Numbered from the stretch's first letter, positions 1 to 8,481 are shown. The stretch is DNA of 64,000 nucleotides from Streptomyces luteolifulvus (GCF_008806595.1 NZ_VZRB01000042.1:1-64000); one strand, 5' to 3'. Program-made: numbers and translations. The notes: generated from the sequence alone by a model not told the origin.

Positions 1-1
1 C

Positions 2-37
2 AACGGCAACTGGCACCTCACCCTCGCCACCGCATAA
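2..37 (+). CDS. 3' end of an upstream gene (partial)
   Basis: Eleven in-frame codons (NGNWHLTLATA) followed by TAA, cut by the left edge. A strong hairpin starts eight bases after the stop, which is what one expects after a real gene end. Nothing can be said about function from eleven residues. Confidence 0.4.
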   Translation, partial: NGNWHLTLATA

Positions 38-44
38 GCAAGAA

Positions 45-73
45 GGGCTGTCCGGCCTACGGCCGGACAGCCC
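45..73. terminator. Bidirectional terminator, perfect 13-bp stem
   Basis: Positions 45-57 (GGGCTGTCCGGCC) pair perfectly with 61-73 across a three-base loop. It lies between a rightward gene ending at 37 and the leftward STAS gene ending at 107, so it can serve both. No T-tract follows, as is usual in Streptomyces. Confidence 0.8.
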
Positions 74-106
74 ACGACAAGATCTTCAGCAGCCTTCTAG
101 GCGCGG

Positions 107-487
107 TCATAGGGTGCCGGACGTGGCCTCGGGCCGGCCCAGGGCCGCGTCCAGCGTCCGGTGCGGGGGCAGCAGCCTGGACAGGCCGGTGGCCCGCATG
201 ATGCGCAGGGTGAGCGGGTGGGTGCAGACCACGTGCAGCTGTCCGTCCTGGTCGAGCACCCGGCTGCGGGCGCGGAACAGCAGGCGCAGACCGGAGCAGT
301 CGAAGAACTCGACGTGCCTGAGGTCGATGACGATGCGGCAGTCGGGGCGGGCCGTCACCCCGTCCAGAACGGGGACGATCTCGGCGGACGCGGCGATGTC
401 GATCTCGCCGCGGAACTCCAGGACGGTGTGTCCCCGGTCCTGACGGACCCGCAGATGCCGGGTGAGCGGTGCAGGTTCCTGCTGCAC
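107..487 (-). CDS. STAS-domain anti-anti-sigma factor
   Basis: A 126-residue single STAS domain. The core runs from about residue 12 to 115 and contains the IVIDLRHVEFFDCSGL block, in which the serine of DCSGL sits at the usual phosphorylation site of SpoIIAA/RsbV-type proteins. Such proteins release a sigma factor by binding its anti-sigma kinase when unphosphorylated. The GTG start at 487 has GGAGG ten bases upstream. No kinase or sigma factor is adjacent, so the partner is unknown; three SpoIIE-type phosphatases occur elsewhere in the window and could act on such a protein, but this is only inference. Confidence 0.85.
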   Translation of the reverse strand: MQQEPAPLTRHLRVRQDRGHTVLEFRGEIDIAASAEIVPVLDGVTARPDCRIVIDLRHVEFFDCSGLRLLFRARSRVLDQDGQLHVVCTHPLTLRIMRATGLSRLLPPHRTLDAALGRPEATSGTL

Positions 488-583
488 GACGACATCGCCT
501 CCAACCGAACTTCAGGGCTTGCGGAGAGCGCAAGTCCCGCCCCCGCCCTGCAAGTTACCCTCGACGGAGTGAATTTGAGCATG

Positions 584-606
584 TTCGATTGACATATGTC
601 TTCGAA
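584..606. promoter_or_regulatory. Palindromic patch upstream of STAS gene
   Basis: GACATATGTC (591-600) is a perfect 10-bp palindrome, flanked by TTCGA (584-588) and TCGAA (602-606), which also pair. It is a local A+T-rich patch about 100 bases upstream of the leftward STAS gene. A regulator site or promoter region is possible; nothing shows which. Confidence 0.3.
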
Positions 607-666
607 TTGCGGCCTGCAGGTTCACGACAGGCCGGTCCGGACCTTCTGACGGAGCGTCATGGAACG

Positions 667-1617
667 TCAGTCGACCGTCAGGACCAGCTTCCCGGTCGTC
701 CGGCCGGTGTCGCCGAGCCTGTGTGCCTCGGCGGCATCGGCCAGCGGAAACGTCCCGGCGATCGTGGCGCGCAGCTTGCCCGCCTCGACCAGCTCCGCGA
801 TCGCCCGCATGCCGCTGTGCGAGGCGTCCACGAGCATCCGGACCGCACGCACACCGAGCCGGTCGGCCTCCTCGTGGAACTCGTCCGAACCGACCGGCAG
901 GATCGACACGGTCACCCCGCCCGGCCGCAGCACACGCAGCGAGCGGACGGAAGTGTCCCCTCCGATCGTGTCCAGCACCACATCGACGTCCTTCACGGCC
1001 TCGGCGACGTCGGTCTCCCGGTAGTCGATCGCCTCGTCCACGCCGATCTCGCGCAGGAAGTCGTGCTTGCCCGCACTCGCCGTGCCGACCACATACGCTC
1101 CCCGCGCCTTCGCGATCTGCACGGCCACATGCCCGACCCCGCCCGCCGCGGCGTGGATCAGCACCCGCTGTCCGCGCCGCAGCTCCGCGTTCTCGACCAG
1201 TGCCTGCCACGCCGTCAGGGACACCAGCGGCAGCGCGCCCGCCTGCGTGTGGTCGATCCCGGCCGGCTTGCGTGTGAAGGCGCGGGCCGGGCCGGTGACG
1301 TACTCGGCGTGCGAGCCGTGGCCGAACGGGTACGGCAGCATGCCGAAGACCTCGTCCCCGGGCGTGAACCGCGCGACGCCGATCCCCACGGCCTCGACCA
1401 CGCCGGAGACGTCCCAGCCCAGGACGAACGGCGGCTCGCCGAGGAACCCGCCCGTCTGCCGGTGCTTCCAGTCGGTCGGGTTGACGCCGGCCGCGCGCAC
1501 CCGGACCAGCACCTCGTTCGGCCGCGGTGCCGGGCGCTCGATCCGCACTTCCCTGAGGACCCCGGGACCGCCGAGGACGTCCTGACTGATGGCTCGCATC
1601 GTGTTCACATCGCTCAT
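667..1617 (-). CDS. Zinc-free MDR-family NADP-dependent oxidoreductase
   Basis: A 316-residue medium-chain dehydrogenase/reductase of the quinone oxidoreductase type. The N-terminal GroES-like half carries VRAAGVNPTDWKHR and the Rossmann half the glycine-rich HAAAGGVGHVAVQ. Zinc-coordinating cysteines of classical alcohol dehydrogenases are absent, which fits NADPH-dependent reduction of quinones or enals in the cytosol. The ATG at 1617 has GGAG four bases upstream. It is monocistronic, between a convergent-free gap and a divergent lipoprotein gene. The exact substrate cannot be read from sequence. Confidence 0.85.
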   Translation of the reverse strand: MSDVNTMRAISQDVLGGPGVLREVRIERPAPRPNEVLVRVRAAGVNPTDWKHRQTGGFLGEPPFVLGWDVSGVVEAVGIGVARFTPGDEVFGMLPYPFGHGSHAEYVTGPARAFTRKPAGIDHTQAGALPLVSLTAWQALVENAELRRGQRVLIHAAAGGVGHVAVQIAKARGAYVVGTASAGKHDFLREIGVDEAIDYRETDVAEAVKDVDVVLDTIGGDTSVRSLRVLRPGGVTVSILPVGSDEFHEEADRLGVRAVRMLVDASHSGMRAIAELVEAGKLRATIAGTFPLADAAEAHRLGDTGRTTGKLVLTVD

Positions 1618-1778
1618 GGTGCTCCAGCATTCCGGGGACGGCCCGCCGAGAAAAGTCCGCGTCCCTGCGGCAGCACCTGCATGGCGCGATCGGGGTGTCG
1701 CCGCAGGCGTACCGGCGAACGTTCCGGGCCACTGTCACGTCGTAGGAGCGCAACAGCGGCCGAGGAACAGGGGCGGGG

Positions 1779-2630
1779 ATGCGCAGAGGGCTCGTGACGG
1801 CGACGGTGCTGGTGGCGACGGCGGCCATGGGGTGCGGGGCCGGGGAGGAGGATGTGATCGTCGACCACGGACCTGCGCCCACGCCCTACAGCGGGCCGCT
1901 GTACGTGCCCATGAAGGCGATGGACGGGGACAGTCAGGAAGCCGTGCTCAGCGAGTCGGGTGCCGCGGGGCGGGCGCTGGAGTGCGACGGGGAGATCCAC
2001 TCGGGCGGCTTCGGCGCGGAGTGGGGCAGGGGAGAGGGCGGCTCCACCCCGGAGGAGGGCCTGAAGCTGTACTTCGCCATCGAGCAGCCGGACGGCCCCA
2101 CCACCGGCTACCGCAGGGAACGCCGGGAGGACGACCGCGTCCTGTACTCCTTCGACGTGGACGGCAGGACCAAGGTCGCGATCGTCGTCGCCAAGGACCA
2201 GAAGAACCGGCCGGGTTGGGGGCCGGAGACCGGCGCGTCCTGCGACCCGGCCGAACGCCCGGCCGCTTTCACCGACTCCAAGGAGTACGAGATCTGGACC
2301 GGCCGGGACGGCAAGCGGGTGGCGACCACCACGCTGAGCAGCCACGCCGGTGCGGAGCACTGCGACTGGCAGAATGTGCACTTCCTGGGGATGGGCCGGG
2401 GCGCGCACCACAGGCAGTACGTCCGTGATCCCCAGGGGGTGCTCGAAAGTGAGCTGCTCACCGCCCCGTACGACGGGGATGTCCGTATGCCGGGCGGCGC
2501 GCACGACACCGGATACCGCTTCAAGGGCTGGCGGTTGTGGCTGACGGACGACCGGAAGACGGCCTACGTCCGCACCCCTGACGGCGTGGAGGCCTGGCCC
2601 CTGCTCAGGCAGAGCCTGGGCTGCAAGTGA
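1779..2630 (+). CDS. Putative lipoprotein of unknown function
   Basis: A 283-residue protein starting MRRGLVTATVLVATAAMGC, a signal peptide with a weak lipobox (AMGC), so probably membrane-anchored on the outer face. The rest is hydrophilic, with scattered cysteines near 60, 150, 190 and at the C-terminal GCK. A G-rich stretch (GGGGCGGGG) directly precedes the ATG and could act as ribosome-binding site. No catalytic motif is recognisable. It is convergent with the TetR gene that ends eight bases downstream. Confidence 0.7.
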   Translation: MRRGLVTATVLVATAAMGCGAGEEDVIVDHGPAPTPYSGPLYVPMKAMDGDSQEAVLSESGAAGRALECDGEIHSGGFGAEWGRGEGGSTPEEGLKLYFAIEQPDGPTTGYRRERREDDRVLYSFDVDGRTKVAIVVAKDQKNRPGWGPETGASCDPAERPAAFTDSKEYEIWTGRDGKRVATTTLSSHAGAEHCDWQNVHFLGMGRGAHHRQYVRDPQGVLESELLTAPYDGDVRMPGGAHDTGYRFKGWRLWLTDDRKTAYVRTPDGVEAWPLLRQSLGCK

Positions 2631-2637
2631 CGCCGGG

Positions 2638-3201
2638 TCACCGGCTGGCGTGCAGCGCGACCAGCAACTGCCAGACCTGGTCGGCGATCTCCTCGGCGGT
2701 GGCCTCCAGGAGCCCGTGCAACCAGTCGGCCAGAACTCCGGCGAAGGTCGCGGCGACCGCCGACGCGACGAGCGGGGCGTCCGCCGCTCCGGCCAGTTCC
2801 CGCTCCCGCAGGCTGTAGGCCCGCAGGTCACGGTGGAGCACCCGGCCGAGCGGGCCGCCGCCGCCCGGGCTCAGCAGCGCGCGGTACAGCCCCGCGTGCG
2901 GGGTCAGCGACCGGAAGAACTCCGGCAGCGCGGGCGGTGCGTGCAGCGGGTCGGGCCGGCCGCGCCAGGCGTGCAGCGCCTCCACGGCCTCGCGCACGAC
3001 GTCCGCGCAGGCGTCGACCGCCAGTGCCTCAAGGTCGGCGTAGTGCACGTAGAAGGTGGCCCGGCCGACGCCGGCGCGGCGCACCAGTGCGGCGACACCG
3101 ACCTCCTCCAGCGGCCGCTCGGCGCACTCGTCCAGGAGGGCCTGGCGCAGCTTCGCCCGGGTGCGCGCGGCCCGCGGGTCCTGGGTCCCGTCGCGGTTCA
3201 C
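2638..3201 (-). CDS. TetR/AcrR-family repressor
   Basis: A 187-residue protein. The N-terminal helix-turn-helix is clear at residues 30-55 (VGVAALVRRAGVGRATFYVH), followed by an all-helical ligand domain. The GTG start at 3201 overlaps the stop of the DUF1304 gene in a GTGA, so the two are translationally coupled. An earlier in-frame ATG at 3630 would add a long low-quality extension running through the DUF1304 coding region and is rejected. Two matching 14-bp palindromes upstream of the pair are the likely autoregulatory operators. Confidence 0.85.
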   Translation of the reverse strand: MNRDGTQDPRAARTRAKLRQALLDECAERPLEEVGVAALVRRAGVGRATFYVHYADLEALAVDACADVVREAVEALHAWRGRPDPLHAPPALPEFFRSLTPHAGLYRALLSPGGGGPLGRVLHRDLRAYSLRERELAGAADAPLVASAVAATFAGVLADWLHGLLEATAEEIADQVWQLLVALHASR

Positions 3202-3560
3202 CGGGCGACGAGGACGGCGGCGAGGGCGAGCGCGCCGGGCAGGGCCTGTGCGAACACGATGCGGCGGTTCGCGGTGACGGCGCCGAAGACGCCCGCGACC
3301 ACGACGCAGGACAGGAAGAACACCTGGGCGCGGAAGCCGGTGGGGTCGGCGGCGATCAGGCCCCAGACCAGGCCGGCCGCCAGAAACCCGTTGTAGAGGC
3401 CCTGGTTGGCGGCCAGCGGGGCGGTCGCCCGCGCCATTTCCCGGTCGAAGCCGTGCAGGGCCCGTCCGGGCTTCTTCTGCCACAGGAACATCTCCATCAC
3501 CAGGAAGTAGGCGTGCAGCGACGCCACCGTCCCCACCAGCACATTCGCGACCGTTTCCAT
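3198..3560 (-). CDS. DUF1304-family membrane protein
   Basis: A 120-residue protein with four hydrophobic segments, the family pattern: a conserved N-terminal helix (LHAYFLVMEMFLWQKK), an NQGLYNGFLAAGL segment, and two C-terminal helices. The ATG at 3560 is preferred because GGAGGGA lies eight bases upstream; an ATG at 3578 would put that site inside the gene. It is the first gene of an operon with the TetR repressor downstream and probably sits in the cell membrane. Function of the family is not established. Confidence 0.8.
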   Translation of the reverse strand: METVANVLVGTVASLHAYFLVMEMFLWQKKPGRALHGFDREMARATAPLAANQGLYNGFLAAGLVWGLIAADPTGFRAQVFFLSCVVVAGVFGAVTANRRIVFAQALPGALALAAVLVAR

Positions 3561-3582
3561 ATCCGGCTCTCCCTCCATGTTG

Positions 3583-3617
3583 TAGACAGGTGTCCACTAT
3601 AGCTGGACAGATGTCCA
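3583..3617. promoter_or_regulatory. Twin 14-bp operators for the TetR-DUF1304 operon
   Basis: TAGACAGGTGTCCA (3583-3596) and TGGACAGATGTCCA (3604-3617) share the form TRGACA-N2-TGTCCA. Their centres are 21 bp apart, two helical turns. They lie just upstream of the DUF1304 start and a TATAGT-like -10 (3597-3602 on the minus strand) falls between them. This is the expected position for autorepression by the TetR protein. Confidence 0.65.
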
Positions 3618-3997
3618 TGAGATAGTCCATGGCCAGAGCATCACCGACTGTTCCCTTGATCCGTCCGGAGCGTGAACTCCCTGTGTGGGACTTGGGGCAG
3701 GATGCTGAACTGTTGGGCGACCCGGCGCCGCCCCCGCGCGCGCTGCGGCAGTCTCGGCGGCGACGTTGCAGGCAATTAAAGGTATTTATCGATGTGTGGG
3801 TTCCTGTCGGAGAGTGACGGAATCCTCACGTCCGGCAGGAGGGCGAGGTTGATCCATTGGGGTGGAAACCCGATAAGCTCCCTTCCGGCGCCGCGAGTTG
3901 ACGCGACCGCGATCGGTCGTCGTCTCGCGGTGCGTACTCATGAGTGCGGTCCCTTGCACACCCCCATTGTTCGATCGTGTTGCTTCGAAGGATGCAG
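3618..3997. other. Intergenic region before conservon
   Basis: No convincing gene. It holds an A+T-rich patch at about 3772-3793 (GCAATTAAAGGTATTTATCG) that stands out from the surroundings and probably marks the conservon promoter region. The end carries GAAGG (3987-3991), the ribosome-binding site of cvnA. Confidence 0.5.
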
Positions 3998-5719
3998 ATG
4001 GAACTCGCCACTCCGCCCCCGGCGGCGCGGGCCCCTGTCGCCTGGTACAGCTGGTGGCTGATGCCACTGGCCTTAGGAGGCGGAACGGTTGCCGCGACGT
4101 TCATGAGCTCCGAACAGATAGCCGCGGCCGTCGCCGGCACCGCGGCGACGGCCGCCAGCGCCGTCTGTGTACGTTTCCTGATCCGCGCACAGAAGCAGCT
4201 GCGCCGGTCCGAGGGCGACTTCCGCACCTCGCAGGCCGAGCACTCGCTGCAGTGGCAGCAGCATGTTGCCGGTCTGGAACGGAAGTTCGTCGCCGAGCGG
4301 GCGGCCCTGGAGGCACAGCTCACCGACCAGTCCAGCGTCTACGAGGCCCGGCTGGCCGAGCAGAGCGCCGCCTACGACGCCCAACTGGCCGACCAGTCCC
4401 GCGCGTACGAGGAGCGGCTGGCCGACCAGTCCACCTCGTACGAGGCGCAGCTCACCGACCGGGCGGAGGTCTGGCAGGAGCAGCTGACGCATTCCCTGGC
4501 CGCGGTCTCCCGGCTCGCCGACGAGCAGCTGCCCGAGGCGCTGCGGCGGCTGCGCGACGGTGACGCCATCGACGACCTCCTGCCGAGCGTCGACCGGGCC
4601 TCGAAGGTGACCACCGAACTTCAGGCCGAACTGCGCAAGATCCTCAGGACGTCCCTGATCGGCGTGGAGGAGGAGTTCAACCGCTCGACCTCCGCCGAGC
4701 AGGCCGTCATCAGCATGGGCAACCGCATCCATGTGCTCACCAGCAAGCTGCGTGGCCGCCTGCACGAGATGCAGGGCGAGCACGGCCGGCTGCCGGCCGT
4801 CGCCCGGGGCCTGATGGAGCTCGACCAGGAGATCGGCCCCGCCGACTGTCTCGCCGCCAGCATCGGCGTGCTCGGCGGCTCGGACCGGCCGGGCCGGCAG
4901 TGGCAGGAGCCCCAGCGGCTGCTGAGCGTGATGCGCGGCGGCATCGGCCGGATCAAGGACTTCCACCGGATCGACGTACGCCATCTGCCCGAACTCGGCG
5001 TCGACGGCGGTCTGGTGGACCACCTCACGCTGATCTTCGCCCACCTCCTGGACAACGCGGCCCGCTACTCGCCGCCCACCGAGCCGGTGGTCGTCTCCGG
5101 CAAGGAGGTGCCGAACGGGGTCGGCATCGAGATCCAGGACTCGGGCAAGGGCCTGAGCGAGGAGAAGAAGCGCGAGGCGGAGCAGGCGCTCGCCGGAACC
5201 GGGGCCGGACCGGGCCTCGGCGGTATCTCGGAGGACGCCACCATCGGCCTCAGGGTCGTCGGCATCCTCGCCCGCCGCTACGGCATCCGCGTCACCTTCG
5301 CGGACTCGCCCTGGCTCGGCACCTCGGTGGTCGTCGTGGTCCCGCACAAGTACTTCAGTCCGGTCCCCGCGGCCGAACCGGTCGCCGCCGCGCCGGCGGT
5401 CCAGGCCGCGGCCGCCGCCCCGGCCGGCGTCGTCGAGGCGGTGGACGTGGCCGGGACGGCCGAAGCCGTGGACACCACGCCGGGCGGACTGCCCCGGCGT
5501 CGCAGCAAGCGGTCCGAGGCCGTGCAGCCCAAGCCGGCCGAGCACACCGAGCGGTCCGAGGAGCCGGCCGTGGTGGCCGTCCCGCCGGACGCGTCCTTCG
5601 CCGGCCTGGCCGCCTTCGCCACCGCAGGACGCGAGTCCGACGGCGGCGGAACGGGTGACGGCAGCGACCCGACCGCCGGACGCGAGTCCACCGAGCACCG
5701 CACTGAAGAGAGCGACTAG
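3998..5719 (+). CDS. cvnA: Conservon sensor-kinase-like protein CvnA
   Basis: A 573-residue protein. Two N-terminal hydrophobic segments (about 15-35 and 38-62) are followed by a coiled coil with five 11-residue repeats (108-162). A histidine-kinase-type ATPase domain follows, with N-box HLLDNAARYS near 349-358, G1 IQDSGKGL near 378 and a glycine-rich lid near 406. No phosphoacceptor histidine motif is evident, as in other CvnA proteins. The tail from about 455 is Ala/Pro/Glu-rich. ATG 3998 is chosen over 3944 because GAAGG lies six bases upstream. First gene of a five-gene operon; in S. coelicolor such proteins form a membrane complex with CvnB-D. Confidence 0.88.
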   Translation: MELATPPPAARAPVAWYSWWLMPLALGGGTVAATFMSSEQIAAAVAGTAATAASAVCVRFLIRAQKQLRRSEGDFRTSQAEHSLQWQQHVAGLERKFVAERAALEAQLTDQSSVYEARLAEQSAAYDAQLADQSRAYEERLADQSTSYEAQLTDRAEVWQEQLTHSLAAVSRLADEQLPEALRRLRDGDAIDDLLPSVDRASKVTTELQAELRKILRTSLIGVEEEFNRSTSAEQAVISMGNRIHVLTSKLRGRLHEMQGEHGRLPAVARGLMELDQEIGPADCLAASIGVLGGSDRPGRQWQEPQRLLSVMRGGIGRIKDFHRIDVRHLPELGVDGGLVDHLTLIFAHLLDNAARYSPPTEPVVVSGKEVPNGVGIEIQDSGKGLSEEKKREAEQALAGTGAGPGLGGISEDATIGLRVVGILARRYGIRVTFADSPWLGTSVVVVVPHKYFSPVPAAEPVAAAPAVQAAAAAPAGVVEAVDVAGTAEAVDTTPGGLPRRRSKRSEAVQPKPAEHTERSEEPAVVAVPPDASFAGLAAFATAGRESDGGGTGDGSDPTAGRESTEHRTEESD

Positions 5720-5724
5720 TCCAC

Positions 5725-6135
5725 ATGACGCAACAGGGAACCGACGTGAGCTGGGCGCTCCGCGATCTGGTGGAGAGCATCCCGGAGATCCGCTTCGCCC
5801 TCGTGGCCTCCAGTGACGGCAAGGCCATCACCTCCTTCGGCGCCGAAGACCCCGACGACGTGGACCGTTTCGCGGCCGTCGTGGCCGGTCTGCAGGCGCT
5901 GGCCCAGCCGGTCGCCGAGCAGTTCCCCAAGTACGCGGGGCAGCTGCGGCTGGCGATGATCGAGGTCGACGGCGGCCACCTCTTCGTCGTACGGGCGGGT
6001 GTGGAGACGTATCTCGGCGTGCTGGCCCGCGAGGGCCTCGACCAGGGACTGCTGGGGCACCAGATGAGGGACCTGGCCCGGCGGATGGGTGAGCTCCTCG
6101 GCACCACTCCGCGCCTGGAGGAGCACTCTGGATGA
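5725..6135 (+). CDS. cvnB: Conservon roadblock/LC7 protein CvnB
   Basis: A 136-residue roadblock/LC7 domain protein, full length for the family (LVESIPEIRFALVASSDGKAI at the start of the fold). Roadblock proteins regulate small Ras-like GTPases, here CvnD. It starts five bases after the cvnA stop, and its stop overlaps the cvnC start in ATGA. Confidence 0.9.
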   Translation: MTQQGTDVSWALRDLVESIPEIRFALVASSDGKAITSFGAEDPDDVDRFAAVVAGLQALAQPVAEQFPKYAGQLRLAMIEVDGGHLFVVRAGVETYLGVLAREGLDQGLLGHQMRDLARRMGELLGTTPRLEEHSG

Positions 6136-6503
6136 GTGCTCCCCGCCGGCCCACGGACCCGTCCGGTCTCGAGCGCTACTACGTCCTCACCGGAGGACGT
6201 AGCGGACCGGGCGGTCCGGCGTCGAGTCTCGACGTGGCGACCCTCATCGTCTCCCGCACCACCCCCGCCCCGGGGATGCAGCACGAGCACGAGGAGATCC
6301 TCCGGCGCTGCCGCGATCCGCTGTCGGTGGCCGAACTCGGCGCCCACCTCGGATTGCCCTTCAACATTCTCGCGGTGCTGCTTGCAGATCTGCTCGAGGC
6401 GGGCCGCGTCGAAGCCCGTGACCCCATCCCGGCGCACGGCGCCGGCCGCGGGCCCGACCTCGCGCTCCTTGAGGAGGTACTCAGTGGACTTCAAAGGCTT
6501 TGA
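6132..6503 (+). CDS. cvnC: Conservon DUF742 protein CvnC
   Basis: A 123-residue DUF742 protein. The N-terminal part has the RYYVLTGGR motif and the C-terminal half a winged-helix-like segment (PLSVAELGAHLGLPFNILAVL), both typical of CvnC. It overlaps cvnB by four bases and its last 20 bases overlap the cvnD start. It belongs to the membrane-associated conservon complex; its biochemical role is not settled. Confidence 0.88.
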   Translation: MSAPRRPTDPSGLERYYVLTGGRSGPGGPASSLDVATLIVSRTTPAPGMQHEHEEILRRCRDPLSVAELGAHLGLPFNILAVLLADLLEAGRVEARDPIPAHGAGRGPDLALLEEVLSGLQRL

Positions 6504-7089
6504 CCATCCCGGCCGGCCGGCCGCCGGGGGCACCCGCTCGGTGAAGGTGATGATCGCCGGCGGCTTCGGCACGGGAAAGACCACCATGGTCCGCTCGGTC
6601 AGCGACATCAAGCCGCTGACCACCGAGGAGACCCTCACCCAGGCCAGCGCCGACGTCGACCACCTCATCGGCGTCGCGGACAAGACGGAGACCACCGTCA
6701 GCCTGGACTTCGGCAAGATCGGCATCAACGACGAGCTGGTGCTCTACCTGTTCGGCACCCCGGGCCAGGAGCGGTTCTGGTTCCTGTGGAACGGCCTGTT
6801 CAAGGGCGCGCTCGGCGCGATCGTCCTGGTGGACACCCGTCGCCTCGCCTCCAGCTTCCGGGCGATCGAGGAGATGGAGCGGCAGGACGTCCCCTTCGTC
6901 ATCGCCCTCAATGTCTTCCCCGACTCCAAGCACCACCCGGTCGAAGAGATCCGGGACGCTCTGGACATCCCCCCGCACACCCCGATCGTGGCCTGCGACG
7001 CCCGCGACCGGGCCTCCAGCCGTGACGTACTCATCGCCCTGATCCGTCACTTGAAGGAACGCTCCGCCATCGCACTGGAGCCCCGATGA
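6484..7089 (+). CDS. cvnD: Conservon Ras-like GTPase CvnD
   Basis: A 201-residue small GTPase. The P-loop is GGFGTGKTT (about 24-32), G3 is the PGQERF segment, and the guanine-specificity region is the divergent ALNVFPDSK. It resembles MglA/CvnD proteins. The GTG at 6484 begins VDFKGFDHPG and lies inside the end of cvnC, so translation is coupled. It likely acts as the switch read out by the conservon. Confidence 0.88.
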   Translation: MDFKGFDHPGRPAAGGTRSVKVMIAGGFGTGKTTMVRSVSDIKPLTTEETLTQASADVDHLIGVADKTETTVSLDFGKIGINDELVLYLFGTPGQERFWFLWNGLFKGALGAIVLVDTRRLASSFRAIEEMERQDVPFVIALNVFPDSKHHPVEEIRDALDIPPHTPIVACDARDRASSRDVLIALIRHLKERSAIALEPR

Positions 7090-8333
7090 ACGACCAGACC
7101 CCACATGGTCCCGACGCCCCCCGCGGCTGCCCCGTCGACCACGGTTCGGCCGAACTGGCCCGACTGTACGGTCCCGAGGCGGCGACCGACCCGCTCGGCA
7201 TCTACGAGCGGCTGCGCAAGGAGCACGGCTCCGTCGCGCCGGTGCTGCTGGAGGGCGGGATACCCGCCTGGCTGGTCCTGGGCTACCGGGACAGCCGGCG
7301 GGTGCTCGACAACCCCCGCCAGTTCACCCGGGACGCGCGGATCTGGCGGGACTGGCGGGAGGGCCGGATCGCGGAGACCTCTCCGCTGATCCCGATGCTC
7401 GGCTGGCGCCCCGACTGCGTGTCCCAGGACGGCGAGCCGCACCGCAGGCTGCGCGGCGCCGTCAGCGATGTGCTGCAGGCTGCTGTCGGCCGCGGTATCC
7501 GGCGCCACGCCACGCACTTCGCCAACAAGCAGATCGACGCTTTCGCGGACACCGGCCGCGCCGATCTGGTGGCGGACTACGCCGACTATGTGCCGATGCT
7601 CGTGATGTCCCGCATTCTGGGGCTTGCCGAGGCGGAGGGGCGCCGGCTGGTCGAGTCCTGCGCCCAGGTACTCAAGGGCGGCGAGGACGCCGTACTGCAC
7701 GACGGCAGGATCAGGGAGATCTTCGGTGAACTCGCCGAGCGCAGGCGGTCCGAACCCGGCTCCGACCTCGCCACCGGCCTGCTGGAGCATCACGCGGCTC
7801 TCGACCACGACGAGGTCGTCCACCACCTGCGCGTGGTGCTGATCGCCGCGCACGTGACGACCAACCTGCTGGCCCGGGTGCTGCAGCTGGTGCTGACCGA
7901 CGCCTCCCGGCTCTCCGGGCTGATCAGCGGTCAGCTGACCATCTCGGCGGTGGTGGAGGAGGTCATGTGGAACTCTCCGCCGCTGGCCGTCCTGCCGGGG
8001 CGCTTCGCCGCCAGCGATGTCGAACTGGGCGGGCACCGCATCGAGGAGGGCGACCTGCTCGTTCTCGGTCTCGCCCCGGGCAACCTCGACCCCGAGGTCC
8101 GGCCCGACCCGGGTGTCTCGGTGCACGGCAACCAGGCGCACCTGGCGTTCGGCGCGGGCCCGCACGAGTGCCCCGGGCAGAGCATCGGGCAGTCCATGAT
8201 CGAGGTTGCGGTGGACGTCCTGCTGCACCGGCTGCCGGGCCTGCGGCTGGCCGTGCCGGCGGATGAGCTCACCACGACCGCCTCCACCTGGGATTCCCGG
8301 CTGGACAGGCTGCCGGTCGAATTCCCGGTGTGA
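7086..8333 (+). CDS. cvnE: Conservon cytochrome P450 CvnE, CYP157-like, no ExxR Arg
   Basis: A 415-residue P450. The haem loop is FGAGPHECPG with Cys362; the I-helix has AAHVTT (254-259). The K-helix ExxR motif is E292-V-M-W295: the universal arginine is replaced by tryptophan. The same kind of change (Trp at this position) is known in CYP157 proteins of S. coelicolor, which are conservon-linked. The start overlaps cvnD in ATGA. A redox partner is not adjacent. It could be an active P450 with an altered haem-support network or a haem-binding sensor of the conservon. Confidence 0.88.
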   Translation: MNDQTPHGPDAPRGCPVDHGSAELARLYGPEAATDPLGIYERLRKEHGSVAPVLLEGGIPAWLVLGYRDSRRVLDNPRQFTRDARIWRDWREGRIAETSPLIPMLGWRPDCVSQDGEPHRRLRGAVSDVLQAAVGRGIRRHATHFANKQIDAFADTGRADLVADYADYVPMLVMSRILGLAEAEGRRLVESCAQVLKGGEDAVLHDGRIREIFGELAERRRSEPGSDLATGLLEHHAALDHDEVVHHLRVVLIAAHVTTNLLARVLQLVLTDASRLSGLISGQLTISAVVEEVMWNSPPLAVLPGRFAASDVELGGHRIEEGDLLVLGLAPGNLDPEVRPDPGVSVHGNQAHLAFGAGPHECPGQSIGQSMIEVAVDVLLHRLPGLRLAVPADELTTTASTWDSRLDRLPVEFPV

Positions 8334-8340
8334 GCACGCT

Positions 8341-8370
8341 GCTGCCCGGTCGGAAACCCGACCGGGCAGC
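8341..8370 (+). terminator. Conservon terminator, perfect 13-bp stem
   Basis: GCTGCCCGGTCGG (8341-8353) pairs perfectly with 8358-8370 across the loop AAAC, seven bases after the cvnE stop. It ends the conservon transcript. Confidence 0.85.
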
Positions 8371-8481
8371 TCCGCAGCCTTACCCGGCCGGCGGGTCGTC
8401 CACGGAGCCTCGTCCGGCCGGCTCTGCGGCGGCCGCCGGCCTTCCTTCGCCTCTACTGGGCTTCCGGACTGGATTGAGGCG

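Noticed and set aside
512..1882. Long Arg/Gly/Pro-rich frames opposite or offset to known genes, here and throughout
   Set aside because: They are shadow frames caused by high third-position GC and show no family motif.
2638..3630. A 330-residue reading of the TetR gene starting at 3630
   Set aside because: The extra 140 residues run antisense-free through the DUF1304 coding region in another frame and are Arg/Pro-rich; GTG 3201 in the GTGA overlap gives a normal TetR length.
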